Source of the DNA: CAWGJF01 sp963822905
Lineage (GTDB): Bacteria > Bacteroidota > Ignavibacteria > Ignavibacteriales > Ignavibacteriaceae
NCBI GenBank assembly: GCA_963822905.1
Contig: CAWGJF010000003.1
Coordinates: 248,001-312,000, forward strand
DNA: 64,000 bases
Reading direction: 5' to 3'
The position numbers and the translations under genes were made by a program. A model generated the notes under the pieces. The model saw only the letters and a program-made list of their open reading frames with translations, had not been told where the DNA came from and did not search any database. How positions within the stretch are numbered: position 1 is the stretch's first letter; the number at the start of each line of letters is the position of its first letter. Below are positions 18,487 to 28,364 of this stretch, piece by piece.

Positions 18487-20370
18487 ATGAGAATTTCAGA
18501 AAATAAAATTGAAGAAGTAAGGTCATCTTCTAGCATAGTTGATGTTATTTCAGAATATGTTCAGCTTCGTAAAAGAGGGAAGAATTTTATTGGACTTTGC
18601 CCATTCCATTCTGAAAAAACTCCATCGTTTACAGTAAGTGAGGATAAACAGATCTTTCATTGCTTCGGTTGTCACACCGGTGGCAATGTTTTTAAGTTTT
18701 TGATGGAGTATAAAAAGATTTCGTTTATTGAATCTGTGCAGGAACTTGCAGAACAGCAGGGAATTGAAATTGAATATGATCAACCTGCTTTCAATGAACA
18801 GCAATCAGAACAGGAAATTTTATATGATATTAACACAGAGGCCGCAAGGTATTATTTAAATAATCTATTAAATGATGACGAAGGAGAAGTTGCAAGAAAA
18901 TACCTTGAGAAAAGGAACATAAAAGTTCAGACGATGAGAACTTTCGGATTAGGCTATTCACTCCGCGGCTGGGAAAACCTATTGAACTTTTTAAAAGGAA
19001 AAGGTTTTGATATTGAAAATTGTATTAACCTCGGTTTGATTGGAAAGACTACCGACGGAAGACTTCATGATAAATTGCCGGGCAGATTAATTATTCCAAT
19101 ATTTTCTCCTAATGGAAGAGTTGTTGCATTTGCAGGCAGAGTCCTTGATCCAAATGAAAAAGGCGGCAAATATATTAACTCTCCCGAATCTCTTATCTAC
19201 ATCAAAGGCAGAACACTCTATGGGCTATCGCTAGCGAAAGATGAAATCAGACGACTTGATAAAGTAATTCTGGTTGAGGGATATATGGATTTGATTTCAC
19301 TTTATCAAAGTGGAATCAGAAATGTGGTTGCAGTTTCAGGAACAGCACTTACAGATGAACAGGCCCAGTTGCTTTCAAGATATACAAAAAATGTAGTCCT
19401 TCTTTTTGATGCTGATATTGCAGGAATAAAAGCTTCTATGAGAAGTATTGAAATCCTTCTTAAAAAAGATATGGAAGTGAAAATTGTTTCGTTGCCATCC
19501 AGTGAAGACCCGGATTCATTTGTTAACAAATTTGGTAAAGAAAGTTTTGAAGATCTGATTAAAAAAGCTGAAAACTTTTTAGAATATCAGACCAAATATT
19601 TTGAGTCCCAGGGAAAGTTTGATGATCCGGCAAGTGCGGCCGAGGCTATAAGAGAACTAGTAAAACCGGTTGCGCTTGTCAGTGACGAACTCAAAAGAAA
19701 TTTGTTGATAAAGAATATTGCAAAGAAATTTAACCTGAGAGAAAAACTTCTTGAAGCTGAGCTTAACAAACAACTTGACCAGGTTAAGAGATTTGAGAGA
19801 AGATCAACATCTACTAAAGAAATTTCACCGGTCAAGAAAGAAAGTACAAATTTAATTGACGGTAAAATTCCAATTTCGCCTTCATTATATAATCTTGAAA
19901 AAGAAATTATGAAAATTTTATTCGAAGGAAATATTTCGATTATTGAATTTGTATTGAAATTCATCAAACCTGAAGATTTTATGCTTGATAAACATACAAT
20001 GCTAGCTTCTATAGTAAATCAGGAATATGAAAACTCAGGAGAATTAAGCCCTACTAAACTGTTTGCAAAAATTGATGAGGAAGAACTTCAAGAATATGCA
20101 AGGGAAATCACATTTGAAAAGTATGCTGTAAGCAGTAATTGGGAAAACAGGTTTCCTGGAATTACCTCGGAAATGATCGAGCAAAAATACGCACAGGATC
20201 TGGTTCAAAAATTTCTGGTTGAAAAACTGGATCAGCGGATTCAGTCAAATCACCGCGAACTTGAACTGAGTGAGGACAATGAAGAAAAAAAAATAAAATT
20301 AATGAGAGCTAATTTTGAACTCGAACAGGAGAAGAAAAAAATAAAAACGGAATTAAGCAGTGTTCTTTAA
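18487..20370 (+). CDS. dnaG: DNA primase DnaG
   Basis: Makes RNA primers at the replication fork. The CHC2 zinc finger has C38, H41, C59 and C62. The catalytic core follows, with TOPRIM motifs VILVEGYMDLISLYQ and VVLLFDADIAGIKA. The C-terminal region (about 440-627) is the helicase-interacting domain and is rich in charged helices. The 627-residue length is normal. No strong ribosome site precedes the ATG; instead a palindrome sits at -12. Confidence 0.96.
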   Translation: MRISENKIEEVRSSSSIVDVISEYVQLRKRGKNFIGLCPFHSEKTPSFTVSEDKQIFHCFGCHTGGNVFKFLMEYKKISFIESVQELAEQQGIEIEYDQPAFNEQQSEQEILYDINTEAARYYLNNLLNDDEGEVARKYLEKRNIKVQTMRTFGLGYSLRGWENLLNFLKGKGFDIENCINLGLIGKTTDGRLHDKLPGRLIIPIFSPNGRVVAFAGRVLDPNEKGGKYINSPESLIYIKGRTLYGLSLAKDEIRRLDKVILVEGYMDLISLYQSGIRNVVAVSGTALTDEQAQLLSRYTKNVVLLFDADIAGIKASMRSIEILLKKDMEVKIVSLPSSEDPDSFVNKFGKESFEDLIKKAENFLEYQTKYFESQGKFDDPASAAEAIRELVKPVALVSDELKRNLLIKNIAKKFNLREKLLEAELNKQLDQVKRFERRSTSTKEISPVKKESTNLIDGKIPISPSLYNLEKEIMKILFEGNISIIEFVLKFIKPEDFMLDKHTMLASIVNQEYENSGELSPTKLFAKIDEEELQEYAREITFEKYAVSSNWENRFPGITSEMIEQKYAQDLVQKFLVEKLDQRIQSNHRELELSEDNEEKKIKLMRANFELEQEKKKIKTELSSVL

Positions 20371-20492
20371 AGCCAAATATAAATTTCAAACTCACTGAAG
20401 CTTTGTTTAACTTCACACAATTCAATTTGTAATACTTCATTCATTATTCAATTTTCTAAATGAACTACCGACAAGCCAAAACCGGAAAACTA

Positions 20493-20684
20493 ATGATAGA
20501 AATTCTTCCGGATAAGTGCGACTTTTGCGGCTGCTGTGTCGGTGTTTGTCCTGAAGATGCAATCGAATTAAAAGAAGCTGAAATTTTTATAATTGATCCA
20601 AGATGCACTAATTGCGCAAAATGTGTTTGGTCTTGCCCGATTGAAGTAATAAAGTTTAATCGTGATGGTGTATTGGCAAAATGA
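20493..20684 (+). CDS. Two-cluster 4Fe-4S ferredoxin
   Basis: A 63-residue electron carrier with two CxxCxxCxxxCP motifs (C9, C12, C15, C19 and C38, C41, C44, C48). I use the internal ATG at 20493 (MIEILPDKCDFCG) because the 11 codons before it look unlike a ferredoxin start. Its stop overlaps the next gene's start as ATGA, so it is translationally coupled to the geranylgeranyl-reductase-like flavoprotein and is the likely electron donor. Confidence 0.9.
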   Translation: MIEILPDKCDFCGCCVGVCPEDAIELKEAEIFIIDPRCTNCAKCVWSCPIEVIKFNRDGVLAK

Positions 20685-21847
20685 AAAATGAGTATGACAT
20701 AATAGTAGTTGGTGCAGGTCCAGCAGGAAGCATCGCTGCTCGTTTTGCTGCAGAGCAAGGAGTCTCAGTTTTACTTTTGGAAAAAGATAGAGATGTTGGT
20801 TATCCTGTCCGCTGCGGCGAAGCAATTAGCAAGACCGGTGTTGAGGAGTTTATTGAACCAGATGATAAATGGATTGCCGCTAAGATCAGCAAATTTTCTT
20901 TCAACGCTCCTGATGGAACAGAAGTTATTTTAGATTTTGGCGAAGCTGGTTACGTGCTTGAAAGAAGAATCTTTGATTATGAACTTGCGCGAACAGCCGC
21001 GAACGCCGGCGCGGAAATTTTAACAAGGGCTTATGTAAATGATCTGCTTTTTGATAAAGGAAAAGTTGCCGGGGTAAAGTACGAATTCCAGGGAGAACAA
21101 AAAGAATTAAAAGCAAAAGTCGTAATAGCTGCAGATGGGGTTGAATCAAGAGTTGGCAGATGGGCAGGCTTAACAACACACATCGATTTCCGTGATATGG
21201 AAAGTGCCGTGCAAATTACTGCAGCAAACATTCCTGTCGATCAGAATGCACTTTATTTTTATTTCGGGAAAGATGTTGCCCCGAATGGTTACTTCTGGAT
21301 TTTTCCTAAAGGAAGTAATAAAGCAAATATTGGTCTTGGTGTTAGTGGGTTGATCGGAAAGAAAAAATCAGCTCAAAGTTTTTTAAATGATTTTATGAAT
21401 AAACATTATCCCAACGCTCCTGTTTTAACAACCATCGCGGGCGGAGTTCCGTGCGCGATAACTCTTGATAAAATTTCCGCTCCGGGAATTATGTTAGTAG
21501 GAGATGCTGCAAGACAGGTAAATCCTTTAAGCGGTGGTGGAATTGCAAGTGGAATGATCGGTGGAAAAATTGCTGGCACCATTGCTGCTGAAGCTGTAAA
21601 GAAAAATAAGTTGGATCACATTTTAACTTATGATAAAACGTGGGCTGACAGACTCGGTAAACGTCACGAAACTTTCAACCGGATTAAAGAAGGCATTTAC
21701 AATTTTTCAGATGAAAAATTTAATAACATTGCCCACGCTTTCAATAAAGTTCCTTATGAAAAAAGAACACTCGGCAGGATTTTTACTACTGCCTTAATAA
21801 ATCAACCTTCACTTCTGCTTGATGTTGCAAAAGTTTTTGTGGTTTAA
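20681..21847 (+). CDS. Geranylgeranyl reductase family flavoprotein
   Basis: FAD-dependent reductase of 388 residues. The dinucleotide motif DIIVVGAGPAGSIAARFAAE is at the N-terminus, PVRCGEAIS is the family's substrate or FAD signature, and GIMLVGDAARQVNPLSGGGIASGM binds FAD further on. Relatives reduce isoprenoid double bonds: archaeal lipid chains, chlorophyll phytyl, or menaquinone side chain (MenJ). The coupled ferredoxin supports a ferredoxin-driven reduction, as in archaeal enzymes. The substrate here may be a quinone or carotenoid chain, by inference. It ends in a 4-base convergent overlap with the TonB receptor. Confidence 0.88.
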   Translation: MKNEYDIIVVGAGPAGSIAARFAAEQGVSVLLLEKDRDVGYPVRCGEAISKTGVEEFIEPDDKWIAAKISKFSFNAPDGTEVILDFGEAGYVLERRIFDYELARTAANAGAEILTRAYVNDLLFDKGKVAGVKYEFQGEQKELKAKVVIAADGVESRVGRWAGLTTHIDFRDMESAVQITAANIPVDQNALYFYFGKDVAPNGYFWIFPKGSNKANIGLGVSGLIGKKKSAQSFLNDFMNKHYPNAPVLTTIAGGVPCAITLDKISAPGIMLVGDAARQVNPLSGGGIASGMIGGKIAGTIAAEAVKKNKLDHILTYDKTWADRLGKRHETFNRIKEGIYNFSDEKFNNIAHAFNKVPYEKRTLGRIFTTALINQPSLLLDVAKVFVV

Positions 21848-24126
21848 AATACCGCACTAATTCCAATTGATGGAAGAATTCCGAATGACTCATTATTTTC
21901 CGGCTCCATTTTTCTTACATCCCATCTTACCGCACTGATGTTCTTTCTGTTATAAATATTCTGAATATCAATGTAGGTTATCAAAGTCCAGTTACTGAAA
22001 AACCATTTCTTATCAACCCTTATGTCAAGACTGTGATTTGAAGGGAGCCTGAGTGAATTATAGTCCGAAACGTTCTGAGTTCCATCAATATTGAATGGCG
22101 TGTAGGGTTTACCTGAAGAATATCGAAACTTCAAACTTGCTTCCCATTCTTCATTAAATAAATAACCACTGCTTAAATTAAATATCCATCTCTGGTCGTA
22201 GCTTCCTGCTCTTTCTATCTTATCGAGGGGAGTAAAATTTGCTTCACTATAGGTGAGACTTAATATTCCGTAGTAAGGTGTTTCAGACAACTTTTTTTGA
22301 ACTGATATTTCAAATCCTTTAGCAGTTCCGGTTCCATTGCTTGAAAGTGGTTCAAGAGCAAATGAAGCAAAGTTTTCGTCCGAGCCCGCGAAACCTGCCC
22401 CGGTATTTGCAAGGATCAGGTACGTTCTGATTTTAGATGTGGGATAATCAGAATAATCCTTGTAGAACCCTTCAAACTTGAATAGAGCGTCTACACTTAG
22501 ATATTGATCAATTCCTGCGACAAATTGATTAACACGGATGTTTTTTAAGTTTTTATTTGCTTCGTCACCGACCAACCATATGTAGGATGGTGATTGATAG
22601 TAAATGCCAGTGCTGAAATTTATATTTGTTAAACTAGTTATCGGATAGGAGAATGAAATTCTGGGACTCACGTTGGTATTTTTTGTAAGCGGATTAAAAT
22701 AATCAATACGGAAACCAGTATTAGTGTTTAGCTTCCCGAATAATAAATAATTAAGATTGGCAAACAGAGCCAGCTTGTTATAGTTATTATTTATGCTTGA
22801 GTTTGTGACCAGTAAAGAGTCGCCAAAAGTAGTGATAAAAGTCGGGAGCTTAACATCGCTTATAAAATTTATGAGCCTGGACGATCCGCCAACTGTAAGC
22901 TCAACCTGCGGCGAAAATAAATAAGTTAGTTCAGCTTTTAAGCTGTTCTCGTTTTCGTTTGATTTATTCAAAAATATTGGATTTAATAGGGAATCTCTTT
23001 GCTGTGTATTGTAGTCAACATAATTTCTGCTTAGGATTATGTTGAAAAATCCATTTGTAAAAAGATGTCTGTAGGTTAAACCCGTAACGTACTGAATTTG
23101 ATTGCTGCCCAGCACAGTTGAATTATCATAACGCTGATCTTGTGTATCGTTAAAATATCTTACATTATCAAATGCACTGATTAGCAAAAATGAAAGTGAA
23201 TTGCTTTCATCCAGATTAAAATCTGTTTTCACAAATCCATCATAATATTCAGGAACAAAAGCAAAATCAGCAGCTTTAAAAATAAAATCAAGATAACTTC
23301 TTCTTGCTGAAAAAATAAAAGTTGATTTTTCAGATAGTGGACCTTCCAGATCTAAACCAAATTGCGAAGCAGATATTGTGGCCTTACCACCGATTCTGTC
23401 ATTTCTTCCGTTTCTCAATTTTATCTTTAAAACAGAACTAAGTTTGTCGCCGTTTAATGCTGAAAATCCACCTGTTGAAAAGGAAGTCTCATCGACAAAA
23501 TCAAGATTTATATAACTTAATGGACCACCTGTTGCACCCTGAGTTCCAAAGTGATTAATATTCTGAACCTGAATACCATCAACAAGATAGAGATTTTCCG
23601 AAGGTGCTCCTCCTCTTACAATTAAATCATTTCTCCCCGCATCTGCCTGTGCAACTCCGGGTAGAATAGAAAGGGCTCTTATGACATCTTCAAATCCTCC
23701 CGGACTTCTTCTTATTTCTTCGTTATTGAATGATCTGATACTATTAACGTCTAGAGGATTTCTGTTAAAATATCCGCTTGTTACAGTCACATCCTCTAAT
23801 TTAATTGCGGTTGGTTCAAGTTCTATTTTAATTTGAGAAGGAATTCCTATATTTACCGCAATATCTGTTTTTACGTAAGATAAATACCCGATCATTGTGA
23901 TTTTTGCCTGGTAAACTCCCGGAAGAAGATCTGTAATGTTAAATTCACCATCTTTGTTTGTTGCCGCACCGGTGTTTGTTCCAATAATTAAAACATTTGC
24001 TCCAATAAGTGGCTGTTTTGTAGAAGCATCTACAATTATGCCGCTAATCATCCCGGTTTGAGGTTGCGCAAAAAGATTTGTCAGATATAAAAAGGTAACA
24101 ACAAAGAGTAAAATTATTTTTTTCAT
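21844..24126 (-). CDS. TonB-dependent outer-membrane receptor with CarboxypepD_reg-like domain
   Basis: The protein begins with a signal peptide (MKKIILLFVVTFLYLTNLFAQ). Next is a carboxypeptidase-regulatory-like beta-sandwich (GMISGIIVDASTKQPLIGANVLI, about residues 23-105), then a plug (IRRSPGGFEDVIRALSILPGV and DLIVRGGAPSENLYLVDGI), then a large barrel ending SIGISAVF. I use the ATG at 24124-24126; the open frame runs 20 codons further without a sensible start. It is a short receptor (about 760 residues). The ligand is not evident and no SusD-like gene follows. Confidence 0.92.
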   Translation of the reverse strand: MKKIILLFVVTFLYLTNLFAQPQTGMISGIIVDASTKQPLIGANVLIIGTNTGAATNKDGEFNITDLLPGVYQAKITMIGYLSYVKTDIAVNIGIPSQIKIELEPTAIKLEDVTVTSGYFNRNPLDVNSIRSFNNEEIRRSPGGFEDVIRALSILPGVAQADAGRNDLIVRGGAPSENLYLVDGIQVQNINHFGTQGATGGPLSYINLDFVDETSFSTGGFSALNGDKLSSVLKIKLRNGRNDRIGGKATISASQFGLDLEGPLSEKSTFIFSARRSYLDFIFKAADFAFVPEYYDGFVKTDFNLDESNSLSFLLISAFDNVRYFNDTQDQRYDNSTVLGSNQIQYVTGLTYRHLFTNGFFNIILSRNYVDYNTQQRDSLLNPIFLNKSNENENSLKAELTYLFSPQVELTVGGSSRLINFISDVKLPTFITTFGDSLLVTNSSINNNYNKLALFANLNYLLFGKLNTNTGFRIDYFNPLTKNTNVSPRISFSYPITSLTNINFSTGIYYQSPSYIWLVGDEANKNLKNIRVNQFVAGIDQYLSVDALFKFEGFYKDYSDYPTSKIRTYLILANTGAGFAGSDENFASFALEPLSSNGTGTAKGFEISVQKKLSETPYYGILSLTYSEANFTPLDKIERAGSYDQRWIFNLSSGYLFNEEWEASLKFRYSSGKPYTPFNIDGTQNVSDYNSLRLPSNHSLDIRVDKKWFFSNWTLITYIDIQNIYNRKNISAVRWDVRKMEPENNESFGILPSIGISAVF

Positions 24127-24327
24127 CTTTTGATGTTTGTTAAAGTAATAATTTGAATAACAAATTATATATAGTGAATAGTTCATTTACAGACAATTAA
24201 AAGTGGAAATTGATATTCAATTTTGTTTTATTTTTAAATAAGTTGTATTTGTTTATGCTATTATTTTGCAAGGGATATCAGGTGAAGTTTCGCATTCACA
24301 ATATTTACTAATTCTTTAGAAGATCAG

Positions 24328-25813
24328 GTGAAAAAGGGAAAGTCCGAAATATTAAATTCAGTTATTTCAAAGTTTGGAAATATTTTTTTCTGGAATCTTT
24401 TCTTTGAAAGAAACAGCTCTGAATTGAATTGTTCAGAAAACGTGCAGTCAGTAACAGGCTACTCAGTTGAAGAATTTTGTGCAATAAAAGATAGAACAAG
24501 CGAGTTGATTTTCAAAGATGATCAGCCTGAATATAAAAAGATTATGGATTTGCTTCGAAATGATCCTAACAAAAACGAAGTGAATATTGAATATAGAATA
24601 AAGCGAAAAGATGGTCGTATTATCTGGGTGCACGAAATTATGAAAGTTTTAAGAGGCCAGGATGGAACTGTAACAGAATATTTTGGAAAAGTCAGAGACA
24701 TAACAGAAGAGCGTGAAGAAGTCTCTAACCTGAAAAAACAAGTCGAAGAACTTGAGGAAATGAATAATGCCAAAGATAATTTCATCTCGGTTTTATCTTC
24801 ATGACTTGAGAGCTCCTTTTACCAGTATCCTTGGATTTTCTGAAATTCTGCTAAATGAATCGAGTCTTTCAGATAAAGAAAGATCGGAATACCTTTCCTA
24901 CATAAATGATTCTTCCCAAAACCAGTTACAACTAATTAATTATTTGCTTGACTGGTCGCGGCTGCAGACAAACAGAATGAAAATGGAAAAAATGCGTTTG
25001 CATGCCCAGAGTATAGTGTTTAATTGCGTATCAAGTTTAACAGGAAGTGCAGTAAGGAAAAACATTAATATAAAAGTTAATGTCCCGGACAATGTTTTTC
25101 TTGAAGCAGATGAAAGGTTGATAAGTATAGTTGTAACTAATTTACTGAATAATGCAATTAAGTTTTCGCGGGAGGATAGTTCGGTTGAAATAACGGCAAG
25201 TTATTTTAGTAATAAGTTGATCGAATTTATTTTTCTTGATGAAGGGATTGGAATTCCGGAAGCAAACAGGGAAAAGATATTTCACATAAGTAAAATATTT
25301 TCAACCCCGGGAACTAAAGGTGAAAAGGGAACAGGACTTGGTCTTGCACTTGTAAAACAAATTGTTCAGAAACACGAAGGCGACATCTGGTTTTATTCAA
25401 CTGAAGGAGTTGGTAGTGAATTTCATTTTACTGTTCCTGTTTCTGTAAATACAATTCTTATCGTAAAAGAGAACGAACATGAAAGATTAAAACTGGGTAG
25501 AAAATTAACTGAGTTCTATAATGATGTGCAGATAATTACTGCATCGAATGGTTTTGAAGCGTTGCAATTTATTGAAAGAAGTTCCCCGACATTAATTATT
25601 ATTGATCACGATTTACCACTGATGAATGGTTTAAAATTAGCTGAATCTATAAAAAAAATGAATAAGATTAGTTCTATTCCTGTCGTTGTATTTTTAGATG
25701 GAGAGGATTATGAAATGAGAAAAAATTATGAAGAACTTGGAGTTAAAACTTTTGAATCCGAATCGAATGATGAAACCCTGCTTCATGAAAATATTAAAAC
25801 TTATCTTTTATAG
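24328..25813 (+). pseudogene. PAS-HisKA-HATPase-receiver hybrid histidine kinase, frameshifted
   Basis: The first frame (24328-24804) is a PAS domain with a PAC tail (YRIKRKDGRIIWVHEIMKVL) ending KDNFISVLSS and a stop. The next frame supplies HDLRAPFTSILGFSEILL, the H-box that should follow KDNFISVLS. Removing one T near 24798-24800 joins them. The rest has an N-box (VVTNLLNNAIKFSR), a G1 box (DEGIGIPE), a G2 box (GTGLGLALV), and a C-terminal receiver. That receiver keeps the phospho-Asp (IIDHDLPLMNG), but its first acidic pair is partly lost (IVKENEHE) and the switch lysine is missing. Either a disabled gene or a one-base sequence error; the second frame alone lacks the PAS sensor. Confidence 0.85.
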
Positions 25814-25833
25814 AATTATTTCAAATAAAAATT

Positions 25834-26826
25834 ATGCTTGAACAAAAACAATTGATGGAATTATCCAAGGGAGAACAAGTCGATCATTTCCTTTTAATTA
25901 GTAAAATAGAAACCAGGAACACTAAAACCGGGAAAGATTTTTTATCTCTCGAATTATCAGACCAATCCGGATCATTACCTGCAAATGTTTGGGAGGATTT
26001 TAATGAATTATCTTCAAATGGGAAAACCGGTTCTGTTGTCCAAGTGAAAGGGACAATTGAAGAATGGCAGAACTCTCCGCAAATCAGAATAAATTCAATT
26101 CGCCTGGCAAATGAAAAAGATAATGCACATCCCATGGATTTCCTTCCAAAATCTTCCAGGGATTATAATATGATGGTGAAAGAATTCAAAGAGAGGATTT
26201 CAAGAATAGAAAATTCTTATCTGAGAAAATTAATGGACTCGGTTTTTAACGAAGAAAGATTTGAAAAATTTTCACACTCTCCTGCTGGTAAGAGCTGGCA
26301 TCACGGTTATATTCATGGACTGCTCGAACATACGTTAGAAATAATTCGTATTTGTGATTTAATGAGTGATATTCATCCTGAAATTAATCGGGATTTGCTA
26401 ATTAGTGGAGCTATGTTTCATGATTTTGGCAAAATAGTCGAGCTTAGTTTTGAACCTGCTTTTGAATATACTGATGAAGGAAAATTACTGGGTCATATCG
26501 TAATCGCTTCTATGATTATCAATAAAGAAATTGAAAACATCCCGGAATTTCCAACTGATCTCAGAAAAAATTTACTACATCTTGTTCTCAGTCACCAGGG
26601 GAAACTTGAATATGCATCACCGGTTGTTCCAAAGACTTTGGAGGCGATAACTTTATACCAGGCTGATGAACTAAGTGCCAAAACAAATGCATATAAGAAT
26701 GCTTTGGCTTCGCAAACGACAGGAGATAGCAACTGGACACGGTTTATTACACTTGCACAAACGGATTTGCATAAGCATAACCTGGGTGGTGGGAAAGATA
26801 ATTCAAATAAAACTCTTTTCGATTAA
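25834..26826 (+). CDS. yhaM: OB-fold plus HD-domain 3'-5' exoribonuclease, YhaM-like
   Basis: The N-terminal OB fold (roughly residues 14-95, SLPANVWEDF ... VVQVKGTIEEW) binds nucleic acid. The C-terminal HD domain has HHGYIHGLLEHTLEII, then the metal-binding LISGAMFHDFGKI and VLSHQGKLEYASP. This order and the 330-residue length match YhaM/CBF1-type RNases, which trim RNA or ssDNA from the 3' end. It starts 20 bases after the frameshifted kinase and precedes a TPR gene. Confidence 0.85.
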   Translation: MLEQKQLMELSKGEQVDHFLLISKIETRNTKTGKDFLSLELSDQSGSLPANVWEDFNELSSNGKTGSVVQVKGTIEEWQNSPQIRINSIRLANEKDNAHPMDFLPKSSRDYNMMVKEFKERISRIENSYLRKLMDSVFNEERFEKFSHSPAGKSWHHGYIHGLLEHTLEIIRICDLMSDIHPEINRDLLISGAMFHDFGKIVELSFEPAFEYTDEGKLLGHIVIASMIINKEIENIPEFPTDLRKNLLHLVLSHQGKLEYASPVVPKTLEAITLYQADELSAKTNAYKNALASQTTGDSNWTRFITLAQTDLHKHNLGGGKDNSNKTLFD

Positions 26827-26841
26827 TTGAAGGAAAAATAT

Positions 26842-27627
26842 ATGATGCGAACATTTACTACAGTTATTTTTATTATCATTATTCAACTTTTTAATTATTC
26901 TTATTCACAAACTGCTGAAGAACTAATTAAAGAGGGTGATCAGATTGCCCAAACTTTTGATCATCAAAAGGCATTGGATATTTATTTTAAAGCTGATAAA
27001 ATTTCCCCGGCAAACTGGGAAATATTGTGGCGAATAAGCCGTGAGTATGTTGACATCGGAACTAAAATGCCGTCAAGCACAGGTGAAGAAGAAGATGCTC
27101 AATTGGAGAAATATAACAAAGCTCTTTTTTATGCTGACAGCTCAATTAAACTTTCCCCTGATCAATCCATTCCTTATGTAAGAAGAGCAATAGCCAACGG
27201 CAGAATCGCATTATTCCAGGGCATTTTTTCTGTAATCGGAACTGTAAATGATGTTAAAGATGATTGTGAGAGGGCAATTCAATTAGGTAATGGTGGAAAC
27301 TACTACCAGGCTCTTGCTCATTATGTATTAGCAAGAACGCACGCAAAGGTTTGTGAGAAAGCTTACCTGTTCAGACTTCCGCTTGGCTTGGGCTGGGGTG
27401 ACATGGATATTGCAATCCGTGAATATCAAACAGCAATAAAATTAAAACCGAACTTCCGTATGTTCCATCTTGATCTTGCAAAGGCATACATTGAAGAAGA
27501 TGAATACGGACTGGCTAAAGAAAATCTATTAAAAGTTGAACAGGCACCATTCACCTATGAAGATGATAATGAATATCTAGCCGAAGCTAAAAAACTTTTA
27601 GAGGAAGTTAATAAGGAACTGGAATAG
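26842..27627 (+). CDS. Exported TPR protein
   Basis: A 261-residue protein with an N-terminal hydrophobic signal (TTVIFIIIIQLFNYSYSQ) followed by TPR-like helices (ALDIYFKADKISPANWEILWRISREY, AIREYQTAIKLKPNFRMFHLDLAKAY). The open frame starts at a TTG (26827), but AAGGA at about 26830-26834 points to the ATG at 26842. It resembles Bacteroidota proteins annotated as regulator of microtubule dynamics (RMD1-like) TPR proteins. Its stop overlaps the sirtuin's GTG start by one base. The role is unknown. Confidence 0.8.
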   Translation: MMRTFTTVIFIIIIQLFNYSYSQTAEELIKEGDQIAQTFDHQKALDIYFKADKISPANWEILWRISREYVDIGTKMPSSTGEEEDAQLEKYNKALFYADSSIKLSPDQSIPYVRRAIANGRIALFQGIFSVIGTVNDVKDDCERAIQLGNGGNYYQALAHYVLARTHAKVCEKAYLFRLPLGLGWGDMDIAIREYQTAIKLKPNFRMFHLDLAKAYIEEDEYGLAKENLLKVEQAPFTYEDDNEYLAEAKKLLEEVNKELE

Positions 27628-28364
27628 TGCAGATTGATGCTGACTTTCTTGGAAAGCTCAAAAATGCAAAATCAATTGTTTTCTTTACCGGTGCAGGAAT
27701 TTCAGCAGAAAGCGGCATCCCTACTTTTAGAGGGAAAGACGGGATTTGGAATAAACTAAAGCCTGAAGAACTTGCAAACTTTGATGCGTTTATGCGAAAC
27801 CCGCAAATGGTTTGGGAGTGGTATACTCACCGGAAAAAAGTAATACACGAATCAAAGCCGAATCCCGCACACACAACCATCGCCGAAATGCAGAAATTTT
27901 TTGATGTAACTGTAATAACACAAAATATTGATAATCTGCACAAAAGAGCCGGCAGCGAAAAAATTTTCGAACTGCACGGAAATATTGAAAGAAACTATTG
28001 TGTGGATTGTAAAACTTTTTATAATGAAGAACTCGATTTCAGTTCTGGCGTGCCTAAATGCAAGTGTGGTGGACTAATCAGACCAGATGTTGTTTGGTTT
28101 GGTGAATATTTACCTGAGGATCAGTTTGCTGGCGGTGAAAAAGCATCATCGAATTGTGATATTTTTTTTGTTGTGGGAACTTCCGCCGTTGTGTATCCAG
28201 CTGCCGGATTAATAAATGTGGCTAAATCAAACAAAGTAGTTATTGTTGAAATAAATCTGGATGAAACAGCGCTTTCGTATCTGGCGGATTATTCATTTTA
28301 TGGAAAAGTGGGGGAGATACTTCCGGAAATATTCAAAGAATATAAAACGTTAATTACCGGATAA
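27627..28364 (+). CDS. cobB: NAD-dependent deacylase of the Sir2/SIRT5 type
   Basis: Removes acyl groups from lysines with NAD+. The NAD motif is FFTGAGISAESGIPTFRG, QNIDNLH precedes the catalytic H117 (FELHG), and the zinc site is C125, C128, C145 and C147. The pair Y66/R69 (WYTHR) is the YxxR signature of class III sirtuins, which prefer succinyl or malonyl lysine; this is established for SIRT5 and CobB, and inferred here. The start is GTG, overlapping the previous stop. The 3' end overlaps the MarR gene by 15 bases, convergently. Confidence 0.93.
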   Translation: MQIDADFLGKLKNAKSIVFFTGAGISAESGIPTFRGKDGIWNKLKPEELANFDAFMRNPQMVWEWYTHRKKVIHESKPNPAHTTIAEMQKFFDVTVITQNIDNLHKRAGSEKIFELHGNIERNYCVDCKTFYNEELDFSSGVPKCKCGGLIRPDVVWFGEYLPEDQFAGGEKASSNCDIFFVVGTSAVVYPAAGLINVAKSNKVVIVEINLDETALSYLADYSFYGKVGEILPEIFKEYKTLITG

